From: Bacteroidales bacterium
GTDB lineage: Bacteria; Bacteroidota; Bacteroidia; Bacteroidales; UBA932
DNA: 50,218 bases
NCBI GenBank assembly: GCA_015060225.1
Contig: SUYX01000014.1
Coordinates: 1 to 50,218 of the forward strand
Direction of reading: 5' to 3'
The first letter of the stretch is position 1. Each line of letters starts with the position of its first letter. Below the pieces are notes generated by a model. The model was not told the origin of the DNA and did no database searches. It saw nothing but the letters and a program-made list of their open reading frames with translations. The translations under genes were made by a program, and so were the position numbers. Below are positions 24,321 through 34,157 of this stretch, one piece after another.

Positions 24321-25484
24321 TTACCAAAGGAAATTATCAAAAGGATAACGGCCTGCATGAATCTCAGCAACCATCTTGTAAAGGTCATTGCGGAGCTTGT
24401 CTATATGCAATTTCTCCCTGGCCGAAATAAATATTGCAGGTGTATTCTCTTTATACATCCATGAGTTCTTCAACTCCTCAAGAGAGTAATTCTCCCTCTT
24501 CTTGGGACCAAGGTCAAACTCATCCTGTTGAACATATTTATAGGCATCTATCTTATTGAAGACCATAAAAGTGGGCTTTTCACCAGCACCTATTTCCTGC
24601 AATGTATTCTTTACAACTTTTATCTGCTCCTCAAAATTAGGATGGGAGATATCCACAACATGCATAAGAATATCCGCTTCCCTTACCTCATCAAGGGTAC
24701 TCTTAAAAGACTCAACAAGTTGGTGTGGCAATTTTCTAATGAATCCTACTGTATCACTCAAAAGGAACGGTACATTTTCAATAACAACTTTACGAACTGT
24801 TGTATCAAGGGTTGCAAAGAGCTTGTTCTCAGCAAAGACCTCACTTTTGGCCAAAAGGTTCATCAATGTACTCTTGCCTACATTCGTGTATCCCACCAGG
24901 GAAATTCTAACCATATTGCCCCTGTTTCCACGTTGGGAAGCCATCTGTTTGTCTATCTTCTTCAACTGGTCCTTAAGTCTGCTTATCTTGTCAAGGATAA
25001 TACGGCGGTCTGTCTCAATCTGGCTCTCACCGGGTCCTCTCATACCAATACCACCACGCTGCCTCTCAAGGTGGGTCCACATTCTGGTAAGCCTTGGCAA
25101 CAGATACTGATACTGGGCAAGCTCTACCTGTGTTTTGGCATATGCTGTCTTGGCCCTTTGGGCAAAAATATCCAAAATGAGATTGGTCCTGTCCAAAATT
25201 CTGCACTCAAGTTCCCTCTCAAGGTTCCTGAGCTGTGAAGGGGAAAGCTCATCATCAAAAATTACAAGCTTTATCTCATTCTCCACAATATATGCCTTTA
25301 TCTCCTCCAATTTTCCTGTCCCCACATATGTTTTTGAATTTGGCCTGTCAACCTTCTGCACAAATCTCCTCTCCCCAACAGCACCGGCAGTTTCAGCAAG
25401 AAACTGCAGTTCATCCAAATATTCAGTTACCTGTTCCTCTGTATTACTGGGGGTAATGACACTTACAAAAATAGCTCTCTCCAT
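24321..25484 (-). CDS. hflX: GTPase HflX
   Basis: A 387-residue ribosome-associated GTPase that splits stalled or heat-damaged 70S ribosomes. An N-terminal HflX-specific domain (about 1-185, with GTGKLEEIKAYI and RLTRMWTHLERQRGGIGMRGPGE split by a turn) is followed by the G domain: G1 GYTNVGKSTLMN, G3 DTVGFIRKLPHQLVESF and G4 FNKIDAY. The length is normal. The start is the first ATG; a TACTTTTG -7 element lies 30 bp upstream. Confidence 0.95.
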   Translation of the reverse strand: MERAIFVSVITPSNTEEQVTEYLDELQFLAETAGAVGERRFVQKVDRPNSKTYVGTGKLEEIKAYIVENEIKLVIFDDELSPSQLRNLERELECRILDRTNLILDIFAQRAKTAYAKTQVELAQYQYLLPRLTRMWTHLERQRGGIGMRGPGESQIETDRRIILDKISRLKDQLKKIDKQMASQRGNRGNMVRISLVGYTNVGKSTLMNLLAKSEVFAENKLFATLDTTVRKVVIENVPFLLSDTVGFIRKLPHQLVESFKSTLDEVREADILMHVVDISHPNFEEQIKVVKNTLQEIGAGEKPTFMVFNKIDAYKYVQQDEFDLGPKKRENYSLEELKNSWMYKENTPAIFISAREKLHIDKLRNDLYKMVAEIHAGRYPFDNFLW

Positions 25485-25513
25485 AAAATAAATGACTATT
25501 TGCTTACAAACTA

Positions 25514-25534
25514 CAAAAGTAAAAACTATATTTG
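25514..25534. promoter_or_regulatory. Divergent -7 elements for hflX and the P1 aminopeptidase gene
   Basis: A leftward TACTTTTG (25521-25514) and a rightward TATATTTG (25527-25534), both exact consensus matches, lie 5 bp apart in the 72-bp intergenic gap. Confidence 0.6.
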
Positions 25535-25556
25535 TAAAACATAAATCATAATCCCG

Positions 25557-26699
25557 ATGAATCTAAGAAAATTAACCTTAATTGCCTTGACATTGGCATT
25601 TGCAGCAAATTGCCAAAAGGCAGACGCACAACAAAAAACCCTTAGGGAACACGGATTCCCAATTGGTATATTTGAAACTGGTAAAAACAATGCAATCACC
25701 GATGTTCCAGGTGTAACAGTAGGGCAGGTAACCTGCATTGAGGGAGACAGCATCCGCACAGGTGTAACAGCCATTGTTCCTCACCAGGGAAATATCTTCA
25801 GAAACAAGATTCCTGCAGCAATCTATGCGGGCAACGGATTTGGAAAACTTGCCGGTGTAACCCAGGTTCAGGAACTTGGAAACATAGAGACTCCAATAGT
25901 ACTTACAAATACCCTTAATGTTGCAGCAGGTATAGACGGACTTATCACATACACCCTTCAACAGCCTGGCAATGAAAATGTAAGGTCTGTAAACGCTGTA
26001 GTAGGAGAGACCAATGACGGCGGATTGAACAAGATACAGCAGCGCTATGTTACTCCAGAAATAGTGCTCCAGGCCCTGGCAAATGCAAAAGGTGGAAAAG
26101 TTGAGCAGGGGTGTGTAGGTGCAGGTACAGGTACAGTTGCTTTCAACTTCAAAGGTGGAATTGGCACTTCATCACGCGTTCTGCCAAAATCACTCGGAGG
26201 ATATACTATAGGTGTTATAGTGCAGTCAAACTATGGTGGTATCTTGGAAATTGACGGAGTACAGGTAGGTCAAAAACTTAATGAATACTCTTTCAAGAAC
26301 CATGTAATCCCACAGGCAAAAACAGCAGACGGGTCATGCATGATGGTAGTAATCACAGATGCCCCTATAGATGCCCGTAACCTTGAGAGAGTTGCAAAAA
26401 GAGCCATGATGGGCCTGGCCAAAACAGGCGGTATTGCCTCAAATGGAAGTGGTGACTATGTAATTGCACTTTCCGTTGCCCCTGAAAACCTTATTAAGGA
26501 CGGCAAGGAAATGCACACCCAAACTGTTCTTGATAACGGAGAGATGTCATCAATCTTTGCAGCAACCATAGAGGCTACAGCAGAGGCACTCTGGAACTCA
26601 ATGTTCATGGCAACAACCACCAAAGGTTACAAAGGAAAAGTTGTAGAGGCCCTTCCTGTTGAGAAGGTTCTTGAAATGCTTAAAGACAGGAACAAATAA
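25557..26699 (+). CDS. P1 family (DmpA-like) aminopeptidase/esterase, exported
   Basis: A 380-residue member of peptidase family S58 (DmpA/BapA), self-cleaving N-terminal-nucleophile aminopeptidases. The N-terminus is a signal peptide (about 1-24). The core carries AITDVPGVTVGQVT, AAIYAGNGFGKLAG, GVGAGTGTVAFNFKGGIGTSSR and the autoproteolysis site TADG|SCMMVVITDAPID, where Ser260 should become the new N-terminal nucleophile. The length is normal. Export implies action on peptides in the periplasm. Confidence 0.9.
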   Translation: MNLRKLTLIALTLAFAANCQKADAQQKTLREHGFPIGIFETGKNNAITDVPGVTVGQVTCIEGDSIRTGVTAIVPHQGNIFRNKIPAAIYAGNGFGKLAGVTQVQELGNIETPIVLTNTLNVAAGIDGLITYTLQQPGNENVRSVNAVVGETNDGGLNKIQQRYVTPEIVLQALANAKGGKVEQGCVGAGTGTVAFNFKGGIGTSSRVLPKSLGGYTIGVIVQSNYGGILEIDGVQVGQKLNEYSFKNHVIPQAKTADGSCMMVVITDAPIDARNLERVAKRAMMGLAKTGGIASNGSGDYVIALSVAPENLIKDGKEMHTQTVLDNGEMSSIFAATIEATAEALWNSMFMATTTKGYKGKVVEALPVEKVLEMLKDRNK

Positions 26700-26740
26700 A
26701 CTCTGCTCAGACAGATAACATAGCGCTACTGACACAAATT

Positions 26741-26766
26741 CCCCGCCAGACACCCCTCTAGCGGGG
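26741..26766 (+). terminator. Probable terminator after the P1 aminopeptidase gene
   Basis: CCCCGC and GCGGGG pair around a 14-nt loop, followed by the T-rich ATATTTCTTT. The stem is short, so the call is moderate. Confidence 0.5.
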
Positions 26767-26824
26767 ATATTTCTTTCCCAACTACCCTCTGGTCACCTCA
26801 TCTGGTCACCCCTCCGGCACCTAC

Positions 26825-27020
26825 ATGTCATGATAACCACACAATCTGTGACAAATGCCTCCCCACACTCCTCGGTTGTCACAGAAATCCATCTCCCCGT
26901 GACAAATACCCCATCAAGCACCCAGGTTGTCACAAAAATCCAACTCCCCATGACAAATCACCCTCCCCGCACCGCAGTTGTCACAAAAATCAAACTCCCC
27001 GTGACAATTGCGCCTGCCTC
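26825..27020. repeat. 51-bp repeat array B (3' side of the RAYT-like gene)
   Basis: Four units start at 26825, 26876, 26927 and 26978, exactly 51 bp apart. Each holds TTGTCAC, a 16-nt A-rich to C-rich centre and GTGACAA (one copy ATGACAA; the first unit is degraded), then a 21-nt C-rich spacer. Two further partial TGGTCACC copies lie just before (26787-26815). The array ends 9 bp beyond the stop codon of the transposase gene. Its spacers differ from those of array A but resemble those of array C (CAAGCACCCAG in both). Confidence 0.92.
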
Positions 27021-27028
27021 CTTGGACT

Positions 27029-27940
27029 TTATCGTCGGGAAGGGGGAAATAATGAATTAAGGATATCTGTATCCAATCTTAAAAGCCGCCTGATCTGCTG
27101 ATTATTGGCGTTATATTTAAAATGCAGGATTTTTGCCACCACCAGTTTTCCATCCTTATCAAGCTGCAGGGGTTTCTGCTTGAATTTTTCCATTGAAATG
27201 GAATACATTACCGAAGATAACTCCTCATCTGTATATACAATCTTATCGGCCTGTTCTTTTGCTATATCGGAAAAACTTTCCACCAGTCTGGAAACCAGAG
27301 AGTAATAATGGTGTGCATTATTGAACAAACTCTCAACATCTGATATGGCTATATATGAGAGTGGAGAAACATATTGGCCTATCAGAAAGAAGCATGGAGG
27401 AAATGTGTTAAAATGTGAATGGAACATCCTCCTTTTCTCATTTACCGGTACCTGCTGCAGACTGAACTGCAACTGGCTTTCATATTCCTGCAGCATAGAA
27501 AAGAAATATCTGTTGGATCCCCATGGATATGAAAATGGGGTATAATTGCTATCTATCAGATACCCGTTCCTGTTTACATACGCAATGACATTCCTCAAGT
27601 ATACCAAATCAGTTATTTTAATCAACTTATATGAAAATCCTTTCATGTCGGAAAACCGCCCCTCAAATACAAGGAACTTTTTCAGACGCCTGTACAACTC
27701 TGAATAAAAAAGCAGAACCTCATCCTTATCCCCATAAATAATAAAATGAAAATGATTGCTCATAATCTGAAATGTGTAAATCTTCAACCTATCCCAAAAA
27801 ATTGCAGCAAGCAATCCAACCATATTCATTCCAAACACATAATCTGATCTTTTTCTGAATAGTACTCCCGACAACTCTCCAGGTGTACACAAATGCCAGA
27901 AACAGCCCTCCCTTGAAATTAAATCTCTCATAAATGACAT
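27029..27940 (-). CDS. REP-associated tyrosine transposase-like protein (Y1/HUH family)
   Basis: A 303-residue protein with the Y1 transposase (IS200/RAYT) fold. FWHLCTPGELSGVLFRKRSDYVF (split at about residue 25) fits the first strands, the HUH motif is MSNHFHFIIYG (His63 and His65), the likely catalytic tyrosine is Tyr121 in IAYVNRNGYLID, and SYPWGSNRYFF (137-147) equals the DYPWSSYR motif typical of RAYTs. The C-terminal half (about 150-303) is charged and helical, longer than in usual 150-200-residue RAYTs, and may bind DNA. The gene sits between arrays B and C of the 51-bp palindromic repeats, the arrangement expected for a RAYT and its REP sequences. There are no IS ends; alternatively it is a degenerate IS200-like element. 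Confidence 0.82.
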   Translation of the reverse strand: MSFMRDLISREGCFWHLCTPGELSGVLFRKRSDYVFGMNMVGLLAAIFWDRLKIYTFQIMSNHFHFIIYGDKDEVLLFYSELYRRLKKFLVFEGRFSDMKGFSYKLIKITDLVYLRNVIAYVNRNGYLIDSNYTPFSYPWGSNRYFFSMLQEYESQLQFSLQQVPVNEKRRMFHSHFNTFPPCFFLIGQYVSPLSYIAISDVESLFNNAHHYYSLVSRLVESFSDIAKEQADKIVYTDEELSSVMYSISMEKFKQKPLQLDKDGKLVVAKILHFKYNANNQQIRRLLRLDTDILNSLFPPSRR

Positions 27941-28046
27941 TTTTATTGCGCAATACTACCAACATTATTGCACAACAGTCGTCAAAAAAAGAAATTTCCT
28001 TGCCAAAAAAAGAAAATGTTTCCACACCCTATCTTAAAAAAGCAAT

Positions 28047-28240
28047 TTGGCGTCACAGAAACCTCCCTCCGCATGACAAATACCCCTCAGCACACCTAAG
28101 TTGTCATGGAATCACCGCAATCCGTGACAAATCAACCTCTGCGCACCCCCAGTTGTCACGGAAACCTATCTCCGCGTGACAAATACCCCTCCAAGCACCC
28201 AGCTTGTCACGGAAAACCCACTCCCCGTGACAAACGACGG
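28047..28240. repeat. 51-bp repeat array C (5' side of the RAYT-like gene)
   Basis: Four units, with GTCA cores at 28052, 28103, 28155 and 28206 (spacing 51, 52, 51). The last two read TTGTCACGGAAA...GTGACAA with 7-bp perfect arms and a 16-nt centre; the spacer is again C-rich (AAATACCCCTCCAAGCACCC). The array begins about 100 bp upstream of the transposase start codon and ends shortly before the frdB terminator. Confidence 0.92.
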
Positions 28241-28260
28241 AGGGTGATTGTGGGCAACAA

Positions 28261-28288
28261 AAAAACCGGACCATCTGGCCCGGTTTTT
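28261..28288 (-). terminator. Terminator after frdB
   Basis: AAAAACCGG and CCGGTTTTT form a 9-bp stem around a 10-nt loop just past the frdB stop; A and T tracts on both sides allow bidirectional use. Confidence 0.8.
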
Positions 28289-28313
28289 ATTGGATAGGGG
28301 AGTCCCCTTTTTC

Positions 28314-29093
28314 TTAGTCTTTTAGTTTTGCACACAAGAACTCTCTGTTCAATCTTGCAATGTGGGCAACTGAAACGTGTTTAGGACACTCCATTTCGCA
28401 AGCGCGGGTGTTGGTACAAGCACCAAAGCCCAACTCATCCATTTTTGCAACCATTGCCTTGGCACGTCTTGCACCCTCAATTCTACCCTGAGGAAGCAAT
28501 GCCAATGAACTTACTCTTGCTGAAACGAACAACATTGCAGAACCGTTCTTACAAGTTGCAACACAAGCTCCGCAACCTACGCAAGAAGCAGCATCCATAC
28601 TCTCATCTGCATCTTTCTTAGGAATAGGAATAGCATTACCGTCAGGAACACCACCTGTGTTAACTGAAACGAAACCGCCTGCCTGAAGAATCTTGTCAAA
28701 TGCTGTTCTGTCAACTACCAAGTCTTTGATAATTGGGAAACCAGCACTTCTCCATGGCTCAATTGTAATGGTATCTCCATCTTTGAATTTGCGCATGTGC
28801 AACTGGCAAGTGGTGATCTCATTGTCCGGACCATGAGCCCTACCGTTGATATATAGTGAGCAGGCACCGCAAATACCCTCTCTACAATCATGGTCAAAAC
28901 TAACAGGGCCACTGGCTTTACAGCCCTTGTTCACTGCTACAGGATCAATGTTCTCCTTAATCAACTGCTCGTTAAGGATATCCATCATCTCAAGGAATGA
29001 ACTGTCAGGAGAGATATTTTTAACCTGATAGGTCTCAAAATGTCCCTTTTCCTTTGCGTTTTTCTGACGCCAAACTTTTAATGTCAAATCCAT
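28314..29093 (-). CDS. frdB: Fumarate reductase/succinate dehydrogenase iron-sulfur subunit
   Basis: A 259-residue Fe-S subunit that passes electrons between the flavoprotein and quinone. The [2Fe-2S] ligands are in [17 protein letters not shown] with a later Cys in ITTCQLHM. The cluster-binding cysteines of the C-terminal ferredoxin domain are in [15 protein letters not shown] and [17 protein letters not shown]. The length is normal for the Bacteroides-type enzyme (SdhB/FrdB of the single cytochrome b class). It follows frdA by 15 bp. In this phylum the complex mainly works as fumarate reductase in anaerobic energy metabolism. Confidence 0.95.
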   Translation of the reverse strand: MDLTLKVWRQKNAKEKGHFETYQVKNISPDSSFLEMMDILNEQLIKENIDPVAVNKGCKASGPVSFDHDCREGICGACSLYINGRAHGPDNEITTCQLHMRKFKDGDTITIEPWRSAGFPIIKDLVVDRTAFDKILQAGGFVSVNTGGVPDGNAIPIPKKDADESMDAASCVGCGACVATCKNGSAMLFVSARVSSLALLPQGRIEGARRAKAMVAKMDELGFGACTNTRACEMECPKHVSVAHIARLNREFLCAKLKD

Positions 29094-29108
29094 ATCTTGT
29101 ACTTTTTC

Positions 29109-31055
29109 TTAGTCTTTATAGTTTCTTGTTGATGGTTTTACAAACTCGTAGTTCAGAGGCTCCTTGTGAAGCTCAGGCTCAACACCCTCACCTTTGTACT
29201 CCCATGCGGATACATACATGAAGTTCTCATCGTCACGTTTTGTCTCACCGTCCTCGGTCTGCATCTCCTCACGGAAGTGTCCACCGCAAGACTCTTTTCT
29301 GTTAAGGGCATCCAAAGCCATCAGCTCACCCATCTCAAGGAAGTCTGCCAAACGCAATGCTTTCTCAAGCTCCTGGTTGAACTCTCCGTTATCACCTGCA
29401 ACATATACATTGCTCCAGAACTCTTTCTTAAGGTCCTTGATAAGCACAAGGGCTTTTTTAAGACCTTCCTCATTTCTGGCCATACCAACATAATCCCACA
29501 TAATAAGACCAAGCTGTTTGTGGATCTCATCAACGGTCTTCTTACCTTTGATTGAAAGAAGTTTGTTGATTTTCTCCTTAACAGCTTTCTCAGCCTCCTC
29601 AAATGCAGGGTGGTTGATGTCTGTCTTAGGCTCCTGGATTTTGTGTGACAAGTAATCACCGATGGTATAAGGAAGGATAAAGTAACCGTCAGCCAGACCC
29701 TGCATCAAAGCGGAAGCACCAAGACGGTTTCCACCATGGTCACTGAAGTTTGCCTCACCAATTGCGTACAAACCAGGGATTGTTGTCTGCAAGTTGTAAT
29801 CTACCCAGATTCCACCCATTGTGTAGTGGATAGCAGGATAAATCATCATTGGCTCCTTATATGGATCTGTATCTGTAATCTTCTCGTACATCTGGAACAG
29901 GTTACCGTAACGCTGGGTGATTACATCCTTGCCAAGTCTCTCAATTGCAGTCTTGAAATCGAGGAATACAGCAAGACCTGTCTCGTTAACACCATAACCG
30001 GCATCACAACGCTCTTTGGCAGCACGTGAAGCCACATCACGAGGTACAAGGTTACCGAATGCAGGATATCTTCTCTCCAAGTAGTAATCTCTGTCCTCTT
30101 CAGCAATCTGAGAAGGTTTGATCTGTTTCTTTCTAAGTTTCTCAACATCCTCCATCTTCTTAGGTACCCAGATTCTACCGTCATTTCTCAACGACTCACT
30201 CATAAGGGTAAGTTTGCTCTGCTGGGTTCCGTGAACTGGAATACATGTAGGGTGAATCTGTGCAAAGCATGGGTTTCCGAAGAAAGCACCTTTTTTGTAA
30301 CACTGCCATGCAGCAGAACCGTTACTGTTCATTGCATTGGTAGAAAGGAAGAATACATTACCGTATCCACCGGAAGCAATAACCACAGCATGCGCACCAA
30401 ATCTCTCAATCTGACCGTTCTGCAGATTTCTTGCAATGATACCTTTTGCCTGACCGTCAATAACTACAAGATCAAGCATCTCATATCTTGGGTAAGATTT
30501 TACTGAACCTTTTGATACTGCCCTGTTAAGTGCAGCATAAGCACCCAAAAGAAGCTGCTGACCGGTTTGGCCTCTTGCATAAAATGTACGGCTTACCTGT
30601 GCACCTCCAAATGAACGGTTGTCCAACAATCCGCCATAATCACGGGCAAAAGGTACACCCTGAGCCACACACTGGTCAATAATGTTGTTACTTACCTCTG
30701 CAAGACGGTATACGTTTGCCTCACGAGCTCTATAGTCACCACCTTTAATTGTGTCATAGAAAAGACGGTAAATAGAGTCATTGTCATTGGTGTAGTTTTT
30801 TGCAGCATTGATACCACCCTGTGCGGCAATAGAGTGCGCACGTCTTGGTGAATCACTGATACAGAATACTTTTACATTGTATCCCAACTCGCCAAGTGAA
30901 GCAGCTGCAGCTGCACCACCCAAGCCTGTACCAATTACAATAATTTCCAGTTTGCGCTTGTTAGCCGGGCTTACAACGCGAATTTGAGCCTTATGCTTTG
31001 TCCATTTTTCAGCCAAAGGCCCTTCAGGAATCTGTGATATTAATTTTTCGGCCAT
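29109..31055 (-). CDS. frdA: Fumarate reductase/succinate dehydrogenase flavoprotein subunit
   Basis: A 648-residue FAD-binding catalytic subunit. The N-terminus has [20 protein letters not shown], the histidyl-FAD region [14 protein letters not shown], the active-site region HPTCIPVHG, and the C-terminal FAD motif [19 protein letters not shown]. The start is the ATG at 31055 ([18 protein letters not shown]), which matches Bacteroides homologues; a 10-codon longer frame starts with a TTG at 31085 and is less likely. The usual upstream gene, the membrane cytochrome b subunit, is absent: only about 165 bp lie before the divergent hexosaminidase gene. Confidence 0.95.
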   Translation of the reverse strand: MAEKLISQIPEGPLAEKWTKHKAQIRVVSPANKRKLEIIVIGTGLGGAAAAASLGELGYNVKVFCISDSPRRAHSIAAQGGINAAKNYTNDNDSIYRLFYDTIKGGDYRAREANVYRLAEVSNNIIDQCVAQGVPFARDYGGLLDNRSFGGAQVSRTFYARGQTGQQLLLGAYAALNRAVSKGSVKSYPRYEMLDLVVIDGQAKGIIARNLQNGQIERFGAHAVVIASGGYGNVFFLSTNAMNSNGSAAWQCYKKGAFFGNPCFAQIHPTCIPVHGTQQSKLTLMSESLRNDGRIWVPKKMEDVEKLRKKQIKPSQIAEEDRDYYLERRYPAFGNLVPRDVASRAAKERCDAGYGVNETGLAVFLDFKTAIERLGKDVITQRYGNLFQMYEKITDTDPYKEPMMIYPAIHYTMGGIWVDYNLQTTIPGLYAIGEANFSDHGGNRLGASALMQGLADGYFILPYTIGDYLSHKIQEPKTDINHPAFEEAEKAVKEKINKLLSIKGKKTVDEIHKQLGLIMWDYVGMARNEEGLKKALVLIKDLKKEFWSNVYVAGDNGEFNQELEKALRLADFLEMGELMALDALNRKESCGGHFREEMQTEDGETKRDDENFMYVSAWEYKGEGVEPELHKEPLNYEFVKPSTRNYKD

Positions 31056-31219
31056 TTTATGTTTTTTAAGTGTATAGTTATCCAATGATAATTTTCTACA
31101 ATTTTAGTCACTTTTTATCAAATAAGCAATTATTCTCAAATATTTATTGACAGCAGCCTCATTAAATCACATTTTTTTTATCTTTACGGGATATATCGGG
31201 AAAACAATAACTTGAAAAT

Positions 31220-33430
31220 ATGAAAATCTTTGTAAAAATTATGGCATTGGCAATTTTGGGTACTTTGCTTGCCTCATGTTGCCGGCAAAATGAACCTTAT
31301 TTGGTTCCTCAACCTCAAAATGTTACCTTGAACACCGGTACATTCACCATTGACAACAATGTTTCCATATTGGGAAATGCAGATTTTGAAATAGAATATC
31401 TGAAAGATAAACTGTCCAAAGGGGCATCTGTTTCCCTACAGGAAGGAAACGGAGGCAAAAGAGTGATTGAAATAAAAATAGATCCTGAATCTTCTATTGA
31501 AAATGAAGGGTACAGACTCTCTGTTCTTCCCGACAAAATTACCATTCTGGCATCCGGAAAGGGGGGAGCTTTCTACGGTGTACAAACTTTGCTCCAGCTT
31601 ATGCCTGCAGAAATCTACTCTGAAGGGGGGAACCTTGGAAAAATAAAGGTTCCATGTGTTGAAATTGAAGATTATCCAAGATTCGGTTACCGCGGTGCCG
31701 GTCTCGATGTTTCAAGGACATTCTTCCCTCTTGAGACAATCTATGATTTCATTGACTGGATTTCGTACCACAAGATAAACACATTCCATTGGCATATTAC
31801 AGATGACAACGGATGGAGGGTTGAAATAAAGAAATATCCCCTCCTTACAGAAAAAGGTGCATGGAGAGGTCCCGACGAGGTTCTTCCTCCAGCATATGGC
31901 TCCGGCAACAAAAGGTACGGCGGTTTCTATACACAGGAAGAGATTAAGGAGGTTGTAAAATATGCTGCAGACAGAAACATCACAATCATACCTGAAATAG
32001 ACATGCCGGGACACAGCAAGGCAGTAATAGAGACATACCCTCAGGTAGGATGTACCAACAAGAACAAGACCATGAGTGTAAACGGAGAGGTCAACAACGT
32101 ATGGTGCATTGGCAAGGAATCCAACTATGCAATGATTGAAGATATAGTTGCAGAACTTGTTGAACTTTTCCCTTCAAGACTCATACACCTTGGGGGAGAT
32201 GAAGTTAATATGGACAATTGGAAAAACTGTCCCCATTGCCAGGCTTTCATGAGGAAAATGGGAATGAAGGAGGAGATAGAGCTTCTCAACTATTTTGTAC
32301 GCAGAATGGAAAAGATTGTAAACAAACACGGAAGAGTGCTTGTAGGATGGGATGAGATAATCAAAGGGGGTGATCTTGAGCCTTCAACTACAGTTTACGG
32401 ATGGGGCTCAATGAAGAGGGGTGCAAATGCCGTCCGTCAGGGACAGCCAACCGTATTCCTTCCTGGACAATACTGTTATCTTGATATGAAACAGAGCCCT
32501 TATGAGAGAGGACACAATTGGGCAGCCATCGTTACACTGGACAGCTGCTATAAAGTAGATCCTATAAAAATGAATGATTTTACCCCTGAGGAGGAAAAGC
32601 TCGTCCTTGGAATACAGGGAAACCTTTGGTGCGAGCTGCTTGACCGTCCGGAGAGATTTATGGAGTACCAGTTCTTCCCAAGACTGTGTGCAATTTCTGA
32701 GGCTGCATGGACCAGTGCAGAACTCAAGAATTTTGATGATTTTTATGGAAGACTCACTTCTGCACACTATGACAGGCTGCACAATATGGGAATAAAGTTC
32801 CGTCTTCCTTTCCCTGAAGTTGTATACGAAGATGGAATACTCAAAGTTACCCCACCTTATGAAGGGGCAGTTGTAAGATACACAACTGATGCTTCTGACC
32901 CTGATACCTCTTCTCAACAGTACAAAGGGGAAATAAAGACTGCAGAACCTGAAAAATACAGATTTGCCACATTCTACAAAGATTGCAACCAAAGTATAAC
33001 TGTTGGAGCTTCCAATATAGAACTTTATCATTACCTCACCCCTGAAGTTTCAATAAGCAGTTCATACAAAGAGAATGAGTCAAACAAGAGTTTCCCTATG
33101 AAGAACATCACCACTTATGACATGAAAAAATACTGGAGGGTGAACAGGAGGTCGTATCCCGGTGATTTTGTACTGTACACATTTGCAGAGCCTGTTGAAT
33201 GCGGTAAAATAACAGTTGAAACAGGTGTTCCAAATATTACATTCTACAGTTGTACAGAGGGTCATGTAGAGTATTCATATAATGGAACAGATTTTATCAA
33301 AGGTGATGAATTTGTTTATGGAACTGCAACTGTCAGACCTGAAGATAAGGTTAAAGCTGTAAAGATTGTATTTGATGGAATGTCAGATGCCCTTATCACC
33401 TCTTTCCAGAATTTAAGAATAGAGAAATAA
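31220..33430 (+). CDS. Beta-N-acetylhexosaminidase, GH20 lipoprotein
   Basis: A 736-residue secreted glycosidase removing terminal GlcNAc/GalNAc from host or microbial glycans. The signal peptide ends in the lipobox LLASC (Cys20 or 21), so it is membrane-anchored. The GH20b domain (about 25-150) is followed by the catalytic barrel (about 155-510) with the acid/base pair D327-E328 in HLGGDEVNMDNW and CELLDRPERFMEYQ...SEAAWT. The C-terminus holds a chitobiase-type domain (about 525-600) and a F5/8-type C-like beta sandwich (about 610-736). The following kinase-like gene abuts without a gap. Confidence 0.94.
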   Translation: MKIFVKIMALAILGTLLASCCRQNEPYLVPQPQNVTLNTGTFTIDNNVSILGNADFEIEYLKDKLSKGASVSLQEGNGGKRVIEIKIDPESSIENEGYRLSVLPDKITILASGKGGAFYGVQTLLQLMPAEIYSEGGNLGKIKVPCVEIEDYPRFGYRGAGLDVSRTFFPLETIYDFIDWISYHKINTFHWHITDDNGWRVEIKKYPLLTEKGAWRGPDEVLPPAYGSGNKRYGGFYTQEEIKEVVKYAADRNITIIPEIDMPGHSKAVIETYPQVGCTNKNKTMSVNGEVNNVWCIGKESNYAMIEDIVAELVELFPSRLIHLGGDEVNMDNWKNCPHCQAFMRKMGMKEEIELLNYFVRRMEKIVNKHGRVLVGWDEIIKGGDLEPSTTVYGWGSMKRGANAVRQGQPTVFLPGQYCYLDMKQSPYERGHNWAAIVTLDSCYKVDPIKMNDFTPEEEKLVLGIQGNLWCELLDRPERFMEYQFFPRLCAISEAAWTSAELKNFDDFYGRLTSAHYDRLHNMGIKFRLPFPEVVYEDGILKVTPPYEGAVVRYTTDASDPDTSSQQYKGEIKTAEPEKYRFATFYKDCNQSITVGASNIELYHYLTPEVSISSSYKENESNKSFPMKNITTYDMKKYWRVNRRSYPGDFVLYTFAEPVECGKITVETGVPNITFYSCTEGHVEYSYNGTDFIKGDEFVYGTATVRPEDKVKAVKIVFDGMSDALITSFQNLRIEK

Positions 33431-34156
33431 ATGATGTTTTTAAAAAAAATTGCACATAAAACAAATTATCATGTAAATCCCTCTTACAGCAATCTCAATG
33501 CTTTTATGAGGGATTTGCCCGATAATTATGAAAAATTGGGCAAAATCATCTATAAGGGAAGAAATGAGTTGAGGGAGATTGAATATGAAGGAGTACAGAT
33601 GGTTATAAAGAGTTTCAGAATTCCCAACTTCATCAATAGGATTGCATATGGAATATTCCGTTCTTCCAAAGCCAGACGTTCTTATGAATATGCCCGTATT
33701 TTAATGGAAAAGAATATTGGAACTCCAACTCCTATAGGGTACTATACCAGCAGGAAATGGTTCCTTTTTTATAAAAGCTGGTATGTTTGCGCAAAATCAG
33801 AATGCCCCAATACATATAAAGACCTTATAGACGGCAATTTTCCAAATACTGAAAAAATAGTAAAATCAATTGCTGCCCTTACAGCATACATGCATAAAAA
33901 TAACATGTTGCATAAAGACTGGTCGAGAGGAAATATACTTTTCAATGATACTCCCGATGGTGTTGAACTGGAAATTATAGATCTTAACCGTATAAGGTTC
34001 CACAAGATTGGTATGGAAGAGGGTTGCAGGAATTTTGAACGTCTCCCTGGAACGGACAGGATGACAAGATGGATGGCAGAAGAATATGCATCAATAATGG
34101 GATACAACGCAGAAGAGTGCTTTAAAATAATGAATTCCTGCAAAGAGAAATGCTAA
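33431..34156 (+). CDS. Kdo/LPS kinase-like protein (WaaP/InaA type)
   Basis: A 241-residue protein kinase-like fold enzyme related to lipopolysaccharide core or Kdo kinases. The catalytic loop is LHKDWSRGNILF (about 156-167), with the base Asp and metal-binding Asn, and the magnesium-binding motif is IIDLNRIRF (about 177-185). The N-terminal lobe has EIEYEGVQMVIKSFR with the ATP-binding lysine. Its ATG directly follows the stop of the hexosaminidase gene, with a second ATG next to it, so it should be translationally coupled. It probably phosphorylates a sugar of the lipid A-core region at the cytoplasmic membrane; the substrate is inferred from the family only. Confidence 0.85.
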   Translation: MMFLKKIAHKTNYHVNPSYSNLNAFMRDLPDNYEKLGKIIYKGRNELREIEYEGVQMVIKSFRIPNFINRIAYGIFRSSKARRSYEYARILMEKNIGTPTPIGYYTSRKWFLFYKSWYVCAKSECPNTYKDLIDGNFPNTEKIVKSIAALTAYMHKNNMLHKDWSRGNILFNDTPDGVELEIIDLNRIRFHKIGMEEGCRNFERLPGTDRMTRWMAEEYASIMGYNAEECFKIMNSCKEKC

Positions 34157-34157
34157 A

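Noticed and set aside
26830-27060. Small repetitive protein read rightward through array B
   Set aside because: 51 bp is 17 codons, so any open frame persists through the array; the peptide only mirrors the DNA repeat and has no conserved start or family. The same applies to frames through array C at 28106-28297.
26825-28240. Iterons of a plasmid-type origin
   Set aside because: No replication initiator is adjacent, the window is clearly chromosomal, and the units are palindromic rather than simple directly repeated binding sites.
31056-31085. TTG start for frdA, ten codons longer
   Set aside because: The ATG at 31055 matches the conserved start of Bacteroides homologues, and the extra residues are not family-like.
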